In this document: in pieces, positions 38,901 to 46,276 of the stretch | Layout of the letters: each line of letters begins with the position of its first letter | Numbering within the stretch: the stretch's first letter is position 1 | Assembly: GCF_947495455.1 (NCBI RefSeq) | Contig: NZ_CANLZC010000012.1 | Coordinates: forward strand, 1-64,000 | Direction: 5' to 3' | DNA: 64,000 bases | Origin: an uncultured Shewanella sp. | GTDB lineage: Bacteria > Pseudomonadota > Gammaproteobacteria > Enterobacterales > Shewanellaceae | The notes under the pieces: generated by a model | What the model saw: only the letters and a program-made list of their open reading frames with translations | Databases searched by the model: none | What the model was told of the DNA's origin: nothing | Translations under genes and position numbers: made by a program

Positions 38901-41900
38901 TCCTTTAATGTAGGCACTGCTTCTGATTGCGCCCCATTCGGTGTAATCGAGCTCAACACGATTGCCGCTGTAGCTTATTTGAGAGAGCACCTTTTCATTT
39001 TTCCCTTGCTCGTCATAGGTATAATCAATTTGATTACTGCTTTGACGTAAATTATCTTGGGAATAGGCAATCAACCAAGAGTGGGTCAAAATTTGATTGT
39101 TTTTTGCCGCTAAGGTTAGTGCCACTTTACTGTTTGAACTGGCACCGTATACAGACAAGCTATTATCTTTTGCTTCCACCTCAAAGGAATCATCACTTTG
39201 GTAAGTGATCACTCTCTGACTGTCTATCTCTGTCACATAAGTGGAACCCGGCTGGCCTTGCTCACCAGATTTAAGTAATAAACGTTGACCGTCGAGACAA
39301 AAATTGTCTTGCTCATCAAACTCAACGGGCCTGACAACGCCATCAAGCAAGCGGGTACTACCACAACGGCTGATCGCCGACACACCTTGTAGATCCCAGC
39401 CCATGCCCGCAATGCCTTCACGGCCTTGACTGTTATAGGCTAAACCTAATGACGGTTTCACTCCGGCTATACCCGTTGGCAAACTCAAAGGCAGACTATA
39501 AGTGGCAGCACCTGACTCGTTGACTCTAAACGCCCCTGAGGTTAAACCCAATTCTGCCGACCTATTAATTTCATCTTGCGTCGGCACTAAAAACTCCGCC
39601 ACAGACTCAGGGGCGGCCAAGGGCTGAATAGACGCTTCGACAATGCTATCGCCCACTTCAACAGCCACTTCATTTGACCATTGGCTACAAATTTGCGCGT
39701 GCATACAAGCTTGTACTTGATATTCATAGCGCCCGGATGCTTTGACTAAACCCAATTGCGTATTGGCATGATTATTTGAGACTAAGGTGGCTGGTTGACC
39801 ATTAACGCTTTGCGTGATGCGGTAAAAAATCGTTTCACCGGCTCTTGTCGGTGCAATCGCTTGCCAGTCTAAGGTAAAGTCGCCTAGTGTAGGCTCAGAT
39901 GCACTCAGTAGCGGCCTGCCTAATAATAGATCTTCAGGATCGAGTGGATTAAAGCCTAATTCAATTTCCACACTATCAATAATGCCATCGCCGTCGGAAT
40001 CACTGTTTTGATTGCAGTTACATTGATCGTAAAATACGCTTGTGACTAGTGAAACCACATTTTCACTGTAAGCTACATACTCATGACTTTGCACTAATGC
40101 ATAGGCCACTTCACTGCGGGGCACACCGGTTAATAATAAATCCGTCCACTGACTGCGGCTCAAATCGCCCGCTTGGTCTTTATCCGGTTCTGATGGAAAT
40201 AAAAAGGCAAATAGACTGTCCACAAATTCCGCTGGCGTTTGCGATAGTGCAAAACGCTCAATGCCTTTATTTGAGGTTAAAAATGCGGCGGTTATTTCGT
40301 TGGTATCGATACCTGAATCATAAGCATAAGCAAAAAAAGTCAGCTCGGCGCGAGTGGGCGCACGGCCTAATAGTCCATAGAAAAGACCTGCAAAGCTTCG
40401 CAGCGGCACGTTAGCATCTTGTGGTATTTGCCAATCGGGTACATTTGATAGATTCATTTGCAGCAGAGAGCTGTCAATGTCTTGCCAGCGCAGTGCAAAT
40501 GGCCCGATTTGATGACGATTGATAATGTGTAATTGATCGTCTTGGGTGGTGACATGCAAATCACCATTACTGAAAATTTGCGGCGCTTGCTTGACACCTT
40601 CAAGCAGTGGATACATGAAATGCTCTTCACCTGTATCGGCATCGAGGGCATACAAGCCGCTGACATCATTGCCGCTATGATTGGCATCAATCACAGTATT
40701 GTTTGCCACTACGCCCACATAGAGTAGCTGCTGCAGCGTATTATTTTGATAAGGATTCGCCTCAGTAAATAAGGTGGCCTTGGCATGGATTTCACCGCGC
40801 AGTCGTGTTTGCCAGAGTATATTGGTCAAGTAATCTAACTTATACAGGTATCGGTTAGTGGCGCCGATATAAACCACATCATTAGCATTCACATCTTTGT
40901 CTAATGTGGGGGCGGCAGTAATACTGACATTTTCAGGTGTGCCAACAGGCAAAGTAAACGGCCAACGATTTAAGTTTTGCCCGTCTTTTAATGCGTGTAC
41001 CGATTGCCCTGAACTCACATACACCACACCATCACTGCTAACGGTAGGACTGGCATGAATTAAGTCAATACTGGCTCTATCGCTACTGCCTTGCGCGGTA
41101 AACTCAATGGTAGCATTGCCAATAAGCGTGTTAACTTCTAGGCGTAATCCACCATTTTCAAGGCCTTTAACAAGGCGTGACGTGGCCCGTAATCGGTACT
41201 TATGCTTGCCATCCCCCGTTTGTTGATAAACAGGTAGACTAAGGGTTTCGCCCGTATTACGCAGTTGAACATTTGCAGTCTCTATGCCTTGTAGACCTAA
41301 GCCTTCAAAGATAATTTCACCATGGGAAGTATTATTAATGGCTGCAACAAACTCAGCCTTATGCAAATAAGGCACTTGATGATTCACAGTAATGATTTGC
41401 CCTGCTTCACAGACATTGTCACTATTACAGGCAGTCACGCGGTAACTGACATCGCCCGCCTCAAGGCCTTCCACGCTGACATTAGGCACCGTGATATTTG
41501 AAATAAGCAGCTGAGTATTGGTGCCAGAATATAAGGTTTGCCAAGGTTTACTGGTATCGACTTGACCACTTTGGCGCTCTAGTTTAAAGCTTCTGGCCCC
41601 TTTATTATTATTAATCCACTGCAATTGATAAGGATTATTTTGAGTCAGTGACAAATTGGGCGAAAAGCGGGTTAGTCCTGGCACATAATCGGGCACGGCT
41701 AACGTGACTTGAGCGCATTGAGGACCAAAACCAATCGGGCCTGGGCCATTGGTATTTTTTGCTTGGGCGCAATAACAATATTGGCCATTATCCTCATAGC
41801 TTTTCATTACAGTGTAGCTAGGAACTGAGGTCGTGCCTAAGTGGCTGCCAGTTTGCGCTTGAGTGGGACAGGTTCGGTACTCATGCCAGAGATATGCTGT

Positions 41901-43823
41901 ACTATGCGCAACGGGGGTGGCCGAAAGTGCTATGCGGCCATCGATATTGGTGCTGCCTGCACTATGACTGACAATGGGCGCCACTCTAGGTGGATGAGTT
42001 AAATCAACCGGATAAGCAATAGGTTGCGACCAGACTTCCAATCCCTCACTATCGATAAGCTTAAATTGAAAAATCGGCTTACTGACATCTGGTAAGGCGT
42101 ATTCAAATGAAAATTCTTCGCTATTATTCACATCTGTGATGATTTGCTTTTCATCCTCATTAACATACAAGGCAATGCTGCTAATGGTGATATTAGCCGT
42201 GTTCAGTTTGTTATACTTTCCCGACACTGTGGCCATGACGCCCGGAATATTCGGGGTAGCGGTGATCTCAGGCGGTTCAAGCGTATAATGACCAAAAAGA
42301 TTAGCTTTATAACTTTCATATTTGGTATTAACACCATCGAATGCTAAAGCATAAAACAGCTTTTCTTCGGCCTTAAAGACATCGCTGTCTAATAAAAAGT
42401 CTTTAACTTCACATAAGGTTTCATCTGACGAGCTTGGTTCACAGTGCTTAATTTTATTAACGCAGCCCGATTCATTGATAACAGTCCCTTTAGGTGCATA
42501 ACACAACTTCAGGTATTTAAGGTTGCTATCAACCGCTGTGGCCGTAAAAGTTACCTTGCCGCCTAAGTGAAAACTCTCCGGAGTAATAAAAGTGACCACT
42601 GGCGGCGCATCGACGGTCAGTGAATGCGCCTGAGACTTAACCGTCGTAGCGATACCATCGGAGACTTCTGCCCATAAGGTATATACACCCGATTGAGTAA
42701 ACTTTTTCGTATATTCACAAGAGGCAGTACTGCCCTTATTGATTAATTTACACTGATCTTTGCTATTTGAAGCGTCATCAATAATACCCTTACAATTGGA
42801 TGTGGAGCCATTCGTTGAATAACACCATTTGATGCTATCTATTCGCTTATCCTCTTGTATATTATTGTCTTTTGCTTTGGCGCTTAATGTTACACTTTGA
42901 TTAAGACCAATAATGGATTGGCTTATATTCGTCTCAGTAAAGGTTGGCGCCACATTGGACTCAGTCACTTTGATAGTGGCAGACTTCTCTGCCTTTAAGT
43001 TCATTTTATCGGTCGCAATAGCCTTTATGCTATGAGAGCCGAGACTCGCCACTTTCTCTGGATGGGTGATCTTAAAGATACATTTTTGTTTCTTTGTATT
43101 ATTACTTGAACAGGATTGACGCCTCGCACTCCAGCCACTAGGCACAGTGACTTTTAAGTCGCCATCAAGCTTGCCTTCATTATCATCCACAGTGACAGTA
43201 ACCGTCGCAGTGTCACCTAACTTGACAGAAAGTGATGAGGGTGAAAGAGTGACAACAGGATCCTTATCTTTATAAAAATTAATATTTTTTCTTGAAAAAT
43301 GAAATGTATTCCTTACTTGATAAGGCCCATCATTAATATTATATTCAACCTTTTTAATCATACTGTAAAGTATTTGATACTCACCAAAGGTATTATTAAA
43401 TAATGTACCATCTAACTTTAATATATCTTTATTTGGTGCGCTCTTTGAAATAGAAGTCGCTTTTATTAGTGTTCCATTTGGTTTGCATAATGTCACAACA
43501 ATATTCTTTATTGTTGTTTTAATATCCCCTCCTGCATGAGATGACTCTAATTCACTAAGCTCAAGATTCCAAAATTTCGTAGTTTTATCTTTTCCTTCTA
43601 GTACATTAACTGTCTCATCTTGATTAAACGCATATTCAGACTCTAAGCCGGGAGCACCTACATCATTACAGCTGTTCACAGCAAAAGCATTTGATGACAA
43701 TAATAAGCAAATAAGACCCATTATTTTAACCATCATCGAATTGATAGATACCATCGCAGTGTTAATCCCTGCACTCAAGATGTGTTGAATTAATGCCTGA
43801 TATTTCATATTAGCGTGCCTCAT
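32943..43823 (-). CDS. Giant Sec-exported SpvB/FG-GAP/YD-repeat polymorphic toxin
   Basis: 3626 residues, intact. Approximate order: signal peptide about 30-49 (MVKIMGLICLLLSSNAFA); Ig- and Fn3-like domains 180-800; PQQ-like propeller 914-1108; DUF4214-like segment 1134-1251 (LFYGLLGRAPTRAELTFF); Ca-binding DSDGDGIIDSVE 1270-1300; SpvB domain from 1428 (GAFRVNESGAATYSLPLSLP); seven or more FG-GAP repeats (DFNGDGYNDLI type) 1715-2110; YD repeats 2450-3140; RHS core ending NPLNATDPSGYF near 3270; pretoxin region 3272-3490; and a 135-residue tip with TDPKYVGTYNYVNP and ending GVGGNVRGAN. I think this tip layout recurs in other polymorphic toxins, but I cannot name its activity. No PAAR or VgrG part, so export is Sec-based and not T6SS. 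The start may be 43823, 43808 (one base after the upstream stop, SD GAGG) or 43736. Confidence 0.88.
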   Translation of the reverse strand: MRHANMKYQALIQHILSAGINTAMVSINSMMVKIMGLICLLLSSNAFAVNSCNDVGAPGLESEYAFNQDETVNVLEGKDKTTKFWNLELSELESSHAGGDIKTTIKNIVVTLCKPNGTLIKATSISKSAPNKDILKLDGTLFNNTFGEYQILYSMIKKVEYNINDGPYQVRNTFHFSRKNINFYKDKDPVVTLSPSSLSVKLGDTATVTVTVDDNEGKLDGDLKVTVPSGWSARRQSCSSNNTKKQKCIFKITHPEKVASLGSHSIKAIATDKMNLKAEKSATIKVTESNVAPTFTETNISQSIIGLNQSVTLSAKAKDNNIQEDKRIDSIKWCYSTNGSTSNCKGIIDDASNSKDQCKLINKGSTASCEYTKKFTQSGVYTLWAEVSDGIATTVKSQAHSLTVDAPPVVTFITPESFHLGGKVTFTATAVDSNLKYLKLCYAPKGTVINESGCVNKIKHCEPSSSDETLCEVKDFLLDSDVFKAEEKLFYALAFDGVNTKYESYKANLFGHYTLEPPEITATPNIPGVMATVSGKYNKLNTANITISSIALYVNEDEKQIITDVNNSEEFSFEYALPDVSKPIFQFKLIDSEGLEVWSQPIAYPVDLTHPPRVAPIVSHSAGSTNIDGRIALSATPVAHSTAYLWHEYRTCPTQAQTGSHLGTTSVPSYTVMKSYEDNGQYCYCAQAKNTNGPGPIGFGPQCAQVTLAVPDYVPGLTRFSPNLSLTQNNPYQLQWINNNKGARSFKLERQSGQVDTSKPWQTLYSGTNTQLLISNITVPNVSVEGLEAGDVSYRVTACNSDNVCEAGQIITVNHQVPYLHKAEFVAAINNTSHGEIIFEGLGLQGIETANVQLRNTGETLSLPVYQQTGDGKHKYRLRATSRLVKGLENGGLRLEVNTLIGNATIEFTAQGSSDRASIDLIHASPTVSSDGVVYVSSGQSVHALKDGQNLNRWPFTLPVGTPENVSITAAPTLDKDVNANDVVYIGATNRYLYKLDYLTNILWQTRLRGEIHAKATLFTEANPYQNNTLQQLLYVGVVANNTVIDANHSGNDVSGLYALDADTGEEHFMYPLLEGVKQAPQIFSNGDLHVTTQDDQLHIINRHQIGPFALRWQDIDSSLLQMNLSNVPDWQIPQDANVPLRSFAGLFYGLLGRAPTRAELTFFAYAYDSGIDTNEITAAFLTSNKGIERFALSQTPAEFVDSLFAFLFPSEPDKDQAGDLSRSQWTDLLLTGVPRSEVAYALVQSHEYVAYSENVVSLVTSVFYDQCNCNQNSDSDGDGIIDSVEIELGFNPLDPEDLLLGRPLLSASEPTLGDFTLDWQAIAPTRAGETIFYRITQSVNGQPATLVSNNHANTQLGLVKASGRYEYQVQACMHAQICSQWSNEVAVEVGDSIVEASIQPLAAPESVAEFLVPTQDEINRSAELGLTSGAFRVNESGAATYSLPLSLPTGIAGVKPSLGLAYNSQGREGIAGMGWDLQGVSAISRCGSTRLLDGVVRPVEFDEQDNFCLDGQRLLLKSGEQGQPGSTYVTEIDSQRVITYQSDDSFEVEAKDNSLSVYGASSNSKVALTLAAKNNQILTHSWLIAYSQDNLRQSSNQIDYTYDEQGKNEKVLSQISYSGNRVELDYTEWGAIRSSAYIKGERLEQKAQLSKVKVYSHENTLIRSYQLSFNNNDIGQRQLTSITECGLANVCKQPVEFNYRDVFTQDEFDTSWRNAVPTSEGDHLRLALVLDANNDGITELVTLTHVTSTQAKLCLGSTEDPEISCRTFDIYDDVKTSARLVPTDPDGDGLINFLVNTDNDKPDGIWRQFNTLANGTLAAQSLPPLQGDTSMGVNIKPMDFNGDGYNDLIETNDKDDITGAEIFVRVWDKAQQAYLAPMGIALENQSGFSPHIESGWQSSDVNQDGLADILVWGKENKNLYFFTTNTDIMVSTDPVCKRYSGRYGSEELDCGYQHYTAKAYDKISIKGKHALPMDVNGDGLTDIVVYNKDTKRWQYHLNTGKEFVKGDDFENNANLSSSIAPMVVDIDGDGQIELIFHDESDKKWYRYEWSHNESILEMLTLRLVSGGFKRIAQPLSDWTFSPPEETSGKVEYGFFTDADNDGLLDFLYMHSKNKGQANQSLKLYHGGSRVKHSGLLSSVVTGTGIETHIEYASMAEPALYSKASGLPEGMSTQDDAFRVMNIAGAGTLVKSVTTDAPTQTDNGTVKVDYSYHGARAQFGRGNLGFASIETEMEKDGISFTTETQYAQVFPFMGMPLKTTKKSAGTVISMAENRYVSQTQALEQGYTQYQVYQQESRDCQANVDTITGLSVNVSSYNCQQMLTIQDEYANVLSSKTGHYEASDADLFVEMDENLSHAGDIGSRHTAINDTLKSNSLSRLENSNIYGSSDFEQRFGRLSVANVTHSRGDKSALRTSRFEYDDNGMLKREVIEPEGNCSTKLITDYLYDAYGNATQKTVHNDAMCEKALSRTSSTTFDNEGRYITETHQNGILEFKVLTRNALGQATKASNVDGVESLAVFDAFGAEVASYSPSGAQQTKLNKACDEAVGYCYSMVETAINGTVLKKQYMDQTGRGYKESSLNVLGSWHSKEQTHDKYGRVISVTEPGLEAVTSTYDALDRVVSSVDDNTGITTSQSTYGRVQTNTLSGDIPGGVQTKTTTYNALGEEYQVTDEQGNTLTYTYDVFGALETVHSDVDDIILSRITYDNLGRKVSMQDENRGHWTYEYNALGQLTQQTDARGVVTDIYYDNLGRKVEQKITGTRNVASEQMFWIYGTGNNKHRLLSERTGSWQRHFYYDHLGRSVASLTNLDGTNDCAANVSFNTASNDLRITGDALFDPIASRCVIQHTQFDEFGRVFQQFDDYRRKNDGSFVEARGLRKIYQHNQVLKQQEAREGSAGRIYHEIVNINEKGSLTEYLKGHRTMTLSYDDAKRLNGISSGNHIQTDSYSFDSLNNLTSRLLAASSKQDFQYDELNRITHVNGVEQYRYNNNGNLIEKDGWELGYNSPNSNHPLHAVFSRSKAGEATETFGYDANGNQIWGKKDGSAWREFTYSGRNKATHIRVGDKNTYFSYDANNKRFKRVDSTGTIFYVGNLELTIKAADPNASSMNASNISASEPQTYIKRYLGDAMQTYYSNGNAMLRWLYKDHLGSIIAITNDSGELVKRFSYDVFGQQTEIVPTESERIAHYERSALSSLLLAEISANTRGYTGHEPVDIDGDKRIIHMNGRMYDAALGRMLQADPVVQSPGNLQNYNAYSYVLNNPLNATDPSGYFFKKLLKGVMKITGMWAVHEFMNSIPYLNMVVSTVLNFVPGCQVWCAALHNGMSTFVATGSLTAGFKVGAISAAAGYALQGIGEQFGTASDLNIADIVDAGNAAAEQAMIDSMVSFGGNMLTSGQVVAQIGAHAMVGGISAELMGGKFGHGFISAGVTKGAGGAFLPGGANLKTREIVRGTIISAAIGGTASALSGGKFSNGARMAAMQYLLNQTGESVRKGDGFFKGLWKKATSWHFEGRDARNGNLPNYEQATGQGSEWTLLSTDQSIFHDNGVGKPELKFIHPDGREAVFNGDTLSLVTDPKYVGTYNYVNPAPVPDKWYDVGGWGVYAGKGFGHMVLDVAPYGVGGNVRGAN

Positions 43824-45279
43824 CCTGAGCTAGAGCTTTAGTCCATTTAATGGCTAATGTATTATTGGTTTTATTGCTAGTATTGGTATTGATATTGGTA
43901 TTGGTGTTGATATTTGTAGCGGATGCCTTGTCTGTCTCATTAGTGCTCATCAAGCTAAAAAATGCCGTCGCTTTTTGCAGTAAATTACTAATGCTAGATT
44001 GAGATGATGGGATCTCTATAGCCATCACATTATCGAGTTGAGTGCGTAAGATCAGACTGTTTTTTACTTTATCAGCCACAGGAGGCGTGAGTATAGTATC
44101 CCCTTCTGTTAAAGGCACTTTGGCGTGGTAACGGTAACCGTTTATATCGGACTGCCCACTGTTATTCCAATTAACATTCAAGTCTGTACTCACTTCATAT
44201 AAGTGACCCTGAATATCAAAACTAAAGAGACGCCCATTAACTATTACAGGCCCGGCAACCATACTATTTAACGCATTTGGACTATCGGGCTCTTTGGTGA
44301 GGCACTGCATGTCAGTGCCATCGATATGAATACGGCAAATTTCCCCACTGCCATCAAGGCTCGCCACACCAAAATATAAATATTCTGTTTGATGCGCATC
44401 AGTCAGTTGCAATATGGGCTGATTCGCCACCATACCATTAAGCGCTTGGGTCCATATCAACTCGCCAGAGTCACTGACGCGAGACAGTTTATTGTCATGC
44501 TGAGGGACGATATGTAAATTATCGCCGTCGGTTAGGGTCATTGATAAGAGTGCTCGCTCAATGGGCAACATAGTTTCATTGTTATTCAGCACCAGCGCCA
44601 GTAAAGGTTGAGTATAAGTGTCTGGCTGAGCTTGGGCTTGAAAATCAGGCATAACAGCGGCTGGCGATACTGTGAGGGTTTGTTGATAAGTATTTTCAAA
44701 GCCTGTCGCCGTTAAAGTGAATTCTGTTATTTGGTTGATATAAAAATTTTGCTGACCTTTGTTTAAGTAACTTTTAAAGCGATGGCCTTGATTGCTCGTG
44801 ATCTTAAGCTCAGTGGCTGATGACACATTCCAAGCAAGGCTGATCCTTTGGCCACGTTCTACAGCATGATAGGAGCTGCTAAAACGGCTTATCATCACAT
44901 CACCATCTACAGTATTATTGACAGTTTGCCAGTCAGAGCAACCGTATTGATCACAGGCACTGACTCTAAATTGAGGGCCATTATTCTGTGAAGTTTGATA
45001 TTGATGAGTTAGAATATTATCAGAAAGTAAAACCCACTCCCCATCGACCCAATGCTCTAACTTAAAACGTTGGCCACTACTGGGATCCCAAGCTAATAAA
45101 TAATTGGATTCGGTTTGCATCATTGACAATGTAATAGGAGCGGCGGGCTGCCTATCGATAGGGATCATGACAGTGATGTCACCCACGCCAATGGGGGCAT
45201 AGGCTTGCTCAAAGATTTCAGCATGAGCACTGACACTTAAAAAAAGTACAAAAAAAGTACAAATCCATTGTTTAGCCAT
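43810..45279 (-). CDS. Exported partner protein with Fn3-like and PQQ-like regions
   Basis: 489 residues from the ATG at 45279 (MAKQWICTFFVLFLSVSAHA signal peptide, SD GAGTGGG); the frame continues to 45363. Contents: an Fn3-like domain near 40-120 (YLLAWDPSSGQRFKLEHWVD ending in a C-x-x-Y-G-C-SDW strand), an Ig-like domain, and a PQQ-like propeller segment (LSRVSDSGELIWTQALNG). The first and last resemble domains in the N-terminal third of the 3626-aa toxin. The C-terminus has a low-complexity Asn/Thr run (NINTNTNINTNTSNKTNN) from a 12-bp repeat at about 43868-43918. Its stop lies next to the toxin start, so the two form an operon. It may help to export, anchor or assemble the toxin; that is inference. 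Confidence 0.7.
   Translation of the reverse strand: MAKQWICTFFVLFLSVSAHAEIFEQAYAPIGVGDITVMIPIDRQPAAPITLSMMQTESNYLLAWDPSSGQRFKLEHWVDGEWVLLSDNILTHQYQTSQNNGPQFRVSACDQYGCSDWQTVNNTVDGDVMISRFSSSYHAVERGQRISLAWNVSSATELKITSNQGHRFKSYLNKGQQNFYINQITEFTLTATGFENTYQQTLTVSPAAVMPDFQAQAQPDTYTQPLLALVLNNNETMLPIERALLSMTLTDGDNLHIVPQHDNKLSRVSDSGELIWTQALNGMVANQPILQLTDAHQTEYLYFGVASLDGSGEICRIHIDGTDMQCLTKEPDSPNALNSMVAGPVIVNGRLFSFDIQGHLYEVSTDLNVNWNNSGQSDINGYRYHAKVPLTEGDTILTPPVADKVKNSLILRTQLDNVMAIEIPSSQSSISNLLQKATAFFSLMSTNETDKASATNINTNTNINTNTSNKTNNTLAIKWTKALAQDEAR
43868..43918. repeat. Tandem 6/12-bp repeat coding Asn-Thr run
   Basis: Alternating TTGGTA/TTGATA units inside the 3' end of the partner gene. The units are multiples of three, so length change would keep the frame. 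Confidence 0.7.
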
Positions 45280-45363
45280 AACAACCCACTCAAATATCCA
45301 TTTAAATTCATTTTTTGAGCGGCACAATCTACATATAAACCAAAATAAAATCAACACCCTCAT

Positions 45364-45584
45364 AACAAAATGAAAACAATAAAACCTAAAAAATACAATT
45401 TTAAGGTTTTATTTGAACGAATAGATACTTTGAGCGGGTTAGATTTTGGCTATTTTGGAAATGAGTGATGGAATTGGTATTACAAGAAAGGCGCTTATAT
45501 AAAATCAACGAAGAGTTTTATCCGCAATCCGCAAAGCGTTTTTGCTCAAGCAATTGAATTAGCGCAATACTGATCATCAAAAAT
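45364..45584. other. Upstream region of the toxin operon
   Basis: About 220 bp between the toxin operon start and the terminator at 45585. AT-rich in its first part (AACAATAAAACCTAAAAAAT). It must contain the operon promoter, but no convincing -35/-10 pair is clear. Confidence 0.35.
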
Positions 45585-45614
45585 GAAAAAAGCACTTCAA
45601 GGAGAAGCGCTTAA
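45585..45614 (-). terminator. Terminator of the zinc-ribbon gene
   Basis: Minus strand: AAGCGCTTC-TCCTT-GAAGTGCTT followed by TTTT; the single mismatch in the stem can form a G-U pair. It lies 35 bp after the stop of the gene at 45649. Confidence 0.75.
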
Positions 45615-45648
45615 ACGAAATGGACTATCTATCTCTCAAGATCTGGTC

Positions 45649-45984
45649 TTAACGATACTTTCTTAAATGCTCGTCGTTATTTACTTCAGGCGCCATGGGT
45701 GCCTCAATGACTTTTAAGTGATCCATTAGATGTGACACCAATAGAGTGATGATAGATAAAATCGACACGGGAATAGCAATGGCCTTATATTCAGGTGCCC
45801 AGTAATAAGTGGCCAGCGCTGATGCGCCGACATAAAACCCCATGATTTTTAACCGCGTTAATATGGGATTGCGACCTAGCCATGCTTCACAAAGCGGGCA
45901 CTGAATTTGCGCCTTGAGGCCCTTGCCTCTATGGTTTTCAACTTTAGCGACATTAAAAGCTTGATGACAATGGGTGCATAACAC
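45649..45984 (-). CDS. Zinc-ribbon membrane protein
   Basis: 111 residues. The N-terminal four-cysteine ribbon (MLCTHCHQAF then QCPLCEAWLG) is followed by two TM helices (IMGFYVGASALATYYWA and AIAIPVSILSIITLLVSHL) and a short charged tail. No named family recognised; similar small ribbon-membrane proteins are common in Shewanella and allies. It is a stand-alone gene with its own terminator, divergent from the MscS-type channel across a repeat-rich gap. Confidence 0.7.
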   Translation of the reverse strand: MLCTHCHQAFNVAKVENHRGKGLKAQIQCPLCEAWLGRNPILTRLKIMGFYVGASALATYYWAPEYKAIAIPVSILSIITLLVSHLMDHLKVIEAPMAPEVNNDEHLRKYR

Positions 45985-45991
45985 GGCAGCG

Positions 45992-46084
45992 ACTCTCTCT
46001 TTATCTCTTTGTCTCTTTATCTCTCTTTATCTCTCTTTATTTAGAGATTGAAAGGGATTGAAAGGGATTGAATGGCATTGAATG
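45992..46084. repeat. Two short tandem-repeat tracts
   Basis: CTCTTTAT units run through 45992-46041 (about six copies with variation). Then GGGATTGAAA/GGGATTGAAT units of 10 bp run through 46046-46084 (about four copies). Both lie between divergent genes and could change length by slippage, altering promoter spacing. Confidence 0.7.
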
Positions 46085-46276
46085 CACTTTTGCATCAAAC
46101 TCAGCCATAAAAAATGACCCATGAGTATAGCAAAAATGACACTAAAGGGTTACTGCTATTATCGCCTTCACTCTCGCTTTCACTTCATTCTACTATTTAC
46201 GTCTAAAATGATTGTACCCACTCTACTCACTAAGTGATGCTTCAAGATGCTTAGGCATCGACATAGGAACCATTTT

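Noticed and set aside
32943..43823. Type VI secretion Rhs effector
   Set aside because: No PAAR, VgrG or Hcp part, and a Sec signal peptide instead.
43868..43918. Phase-variable frame-shifting repeat
   Set aside because: Units are 6 or 12 bp, multiples of three, so slippage changes only the length of the Asn-Thr run.
32943..45363. Complete insecticidal Tc complex
   Set aside because: SpvB, FG-GAP and YD/RHS regions of the TcB/TcC type are present, but no TcA-like pore protein is in the window.
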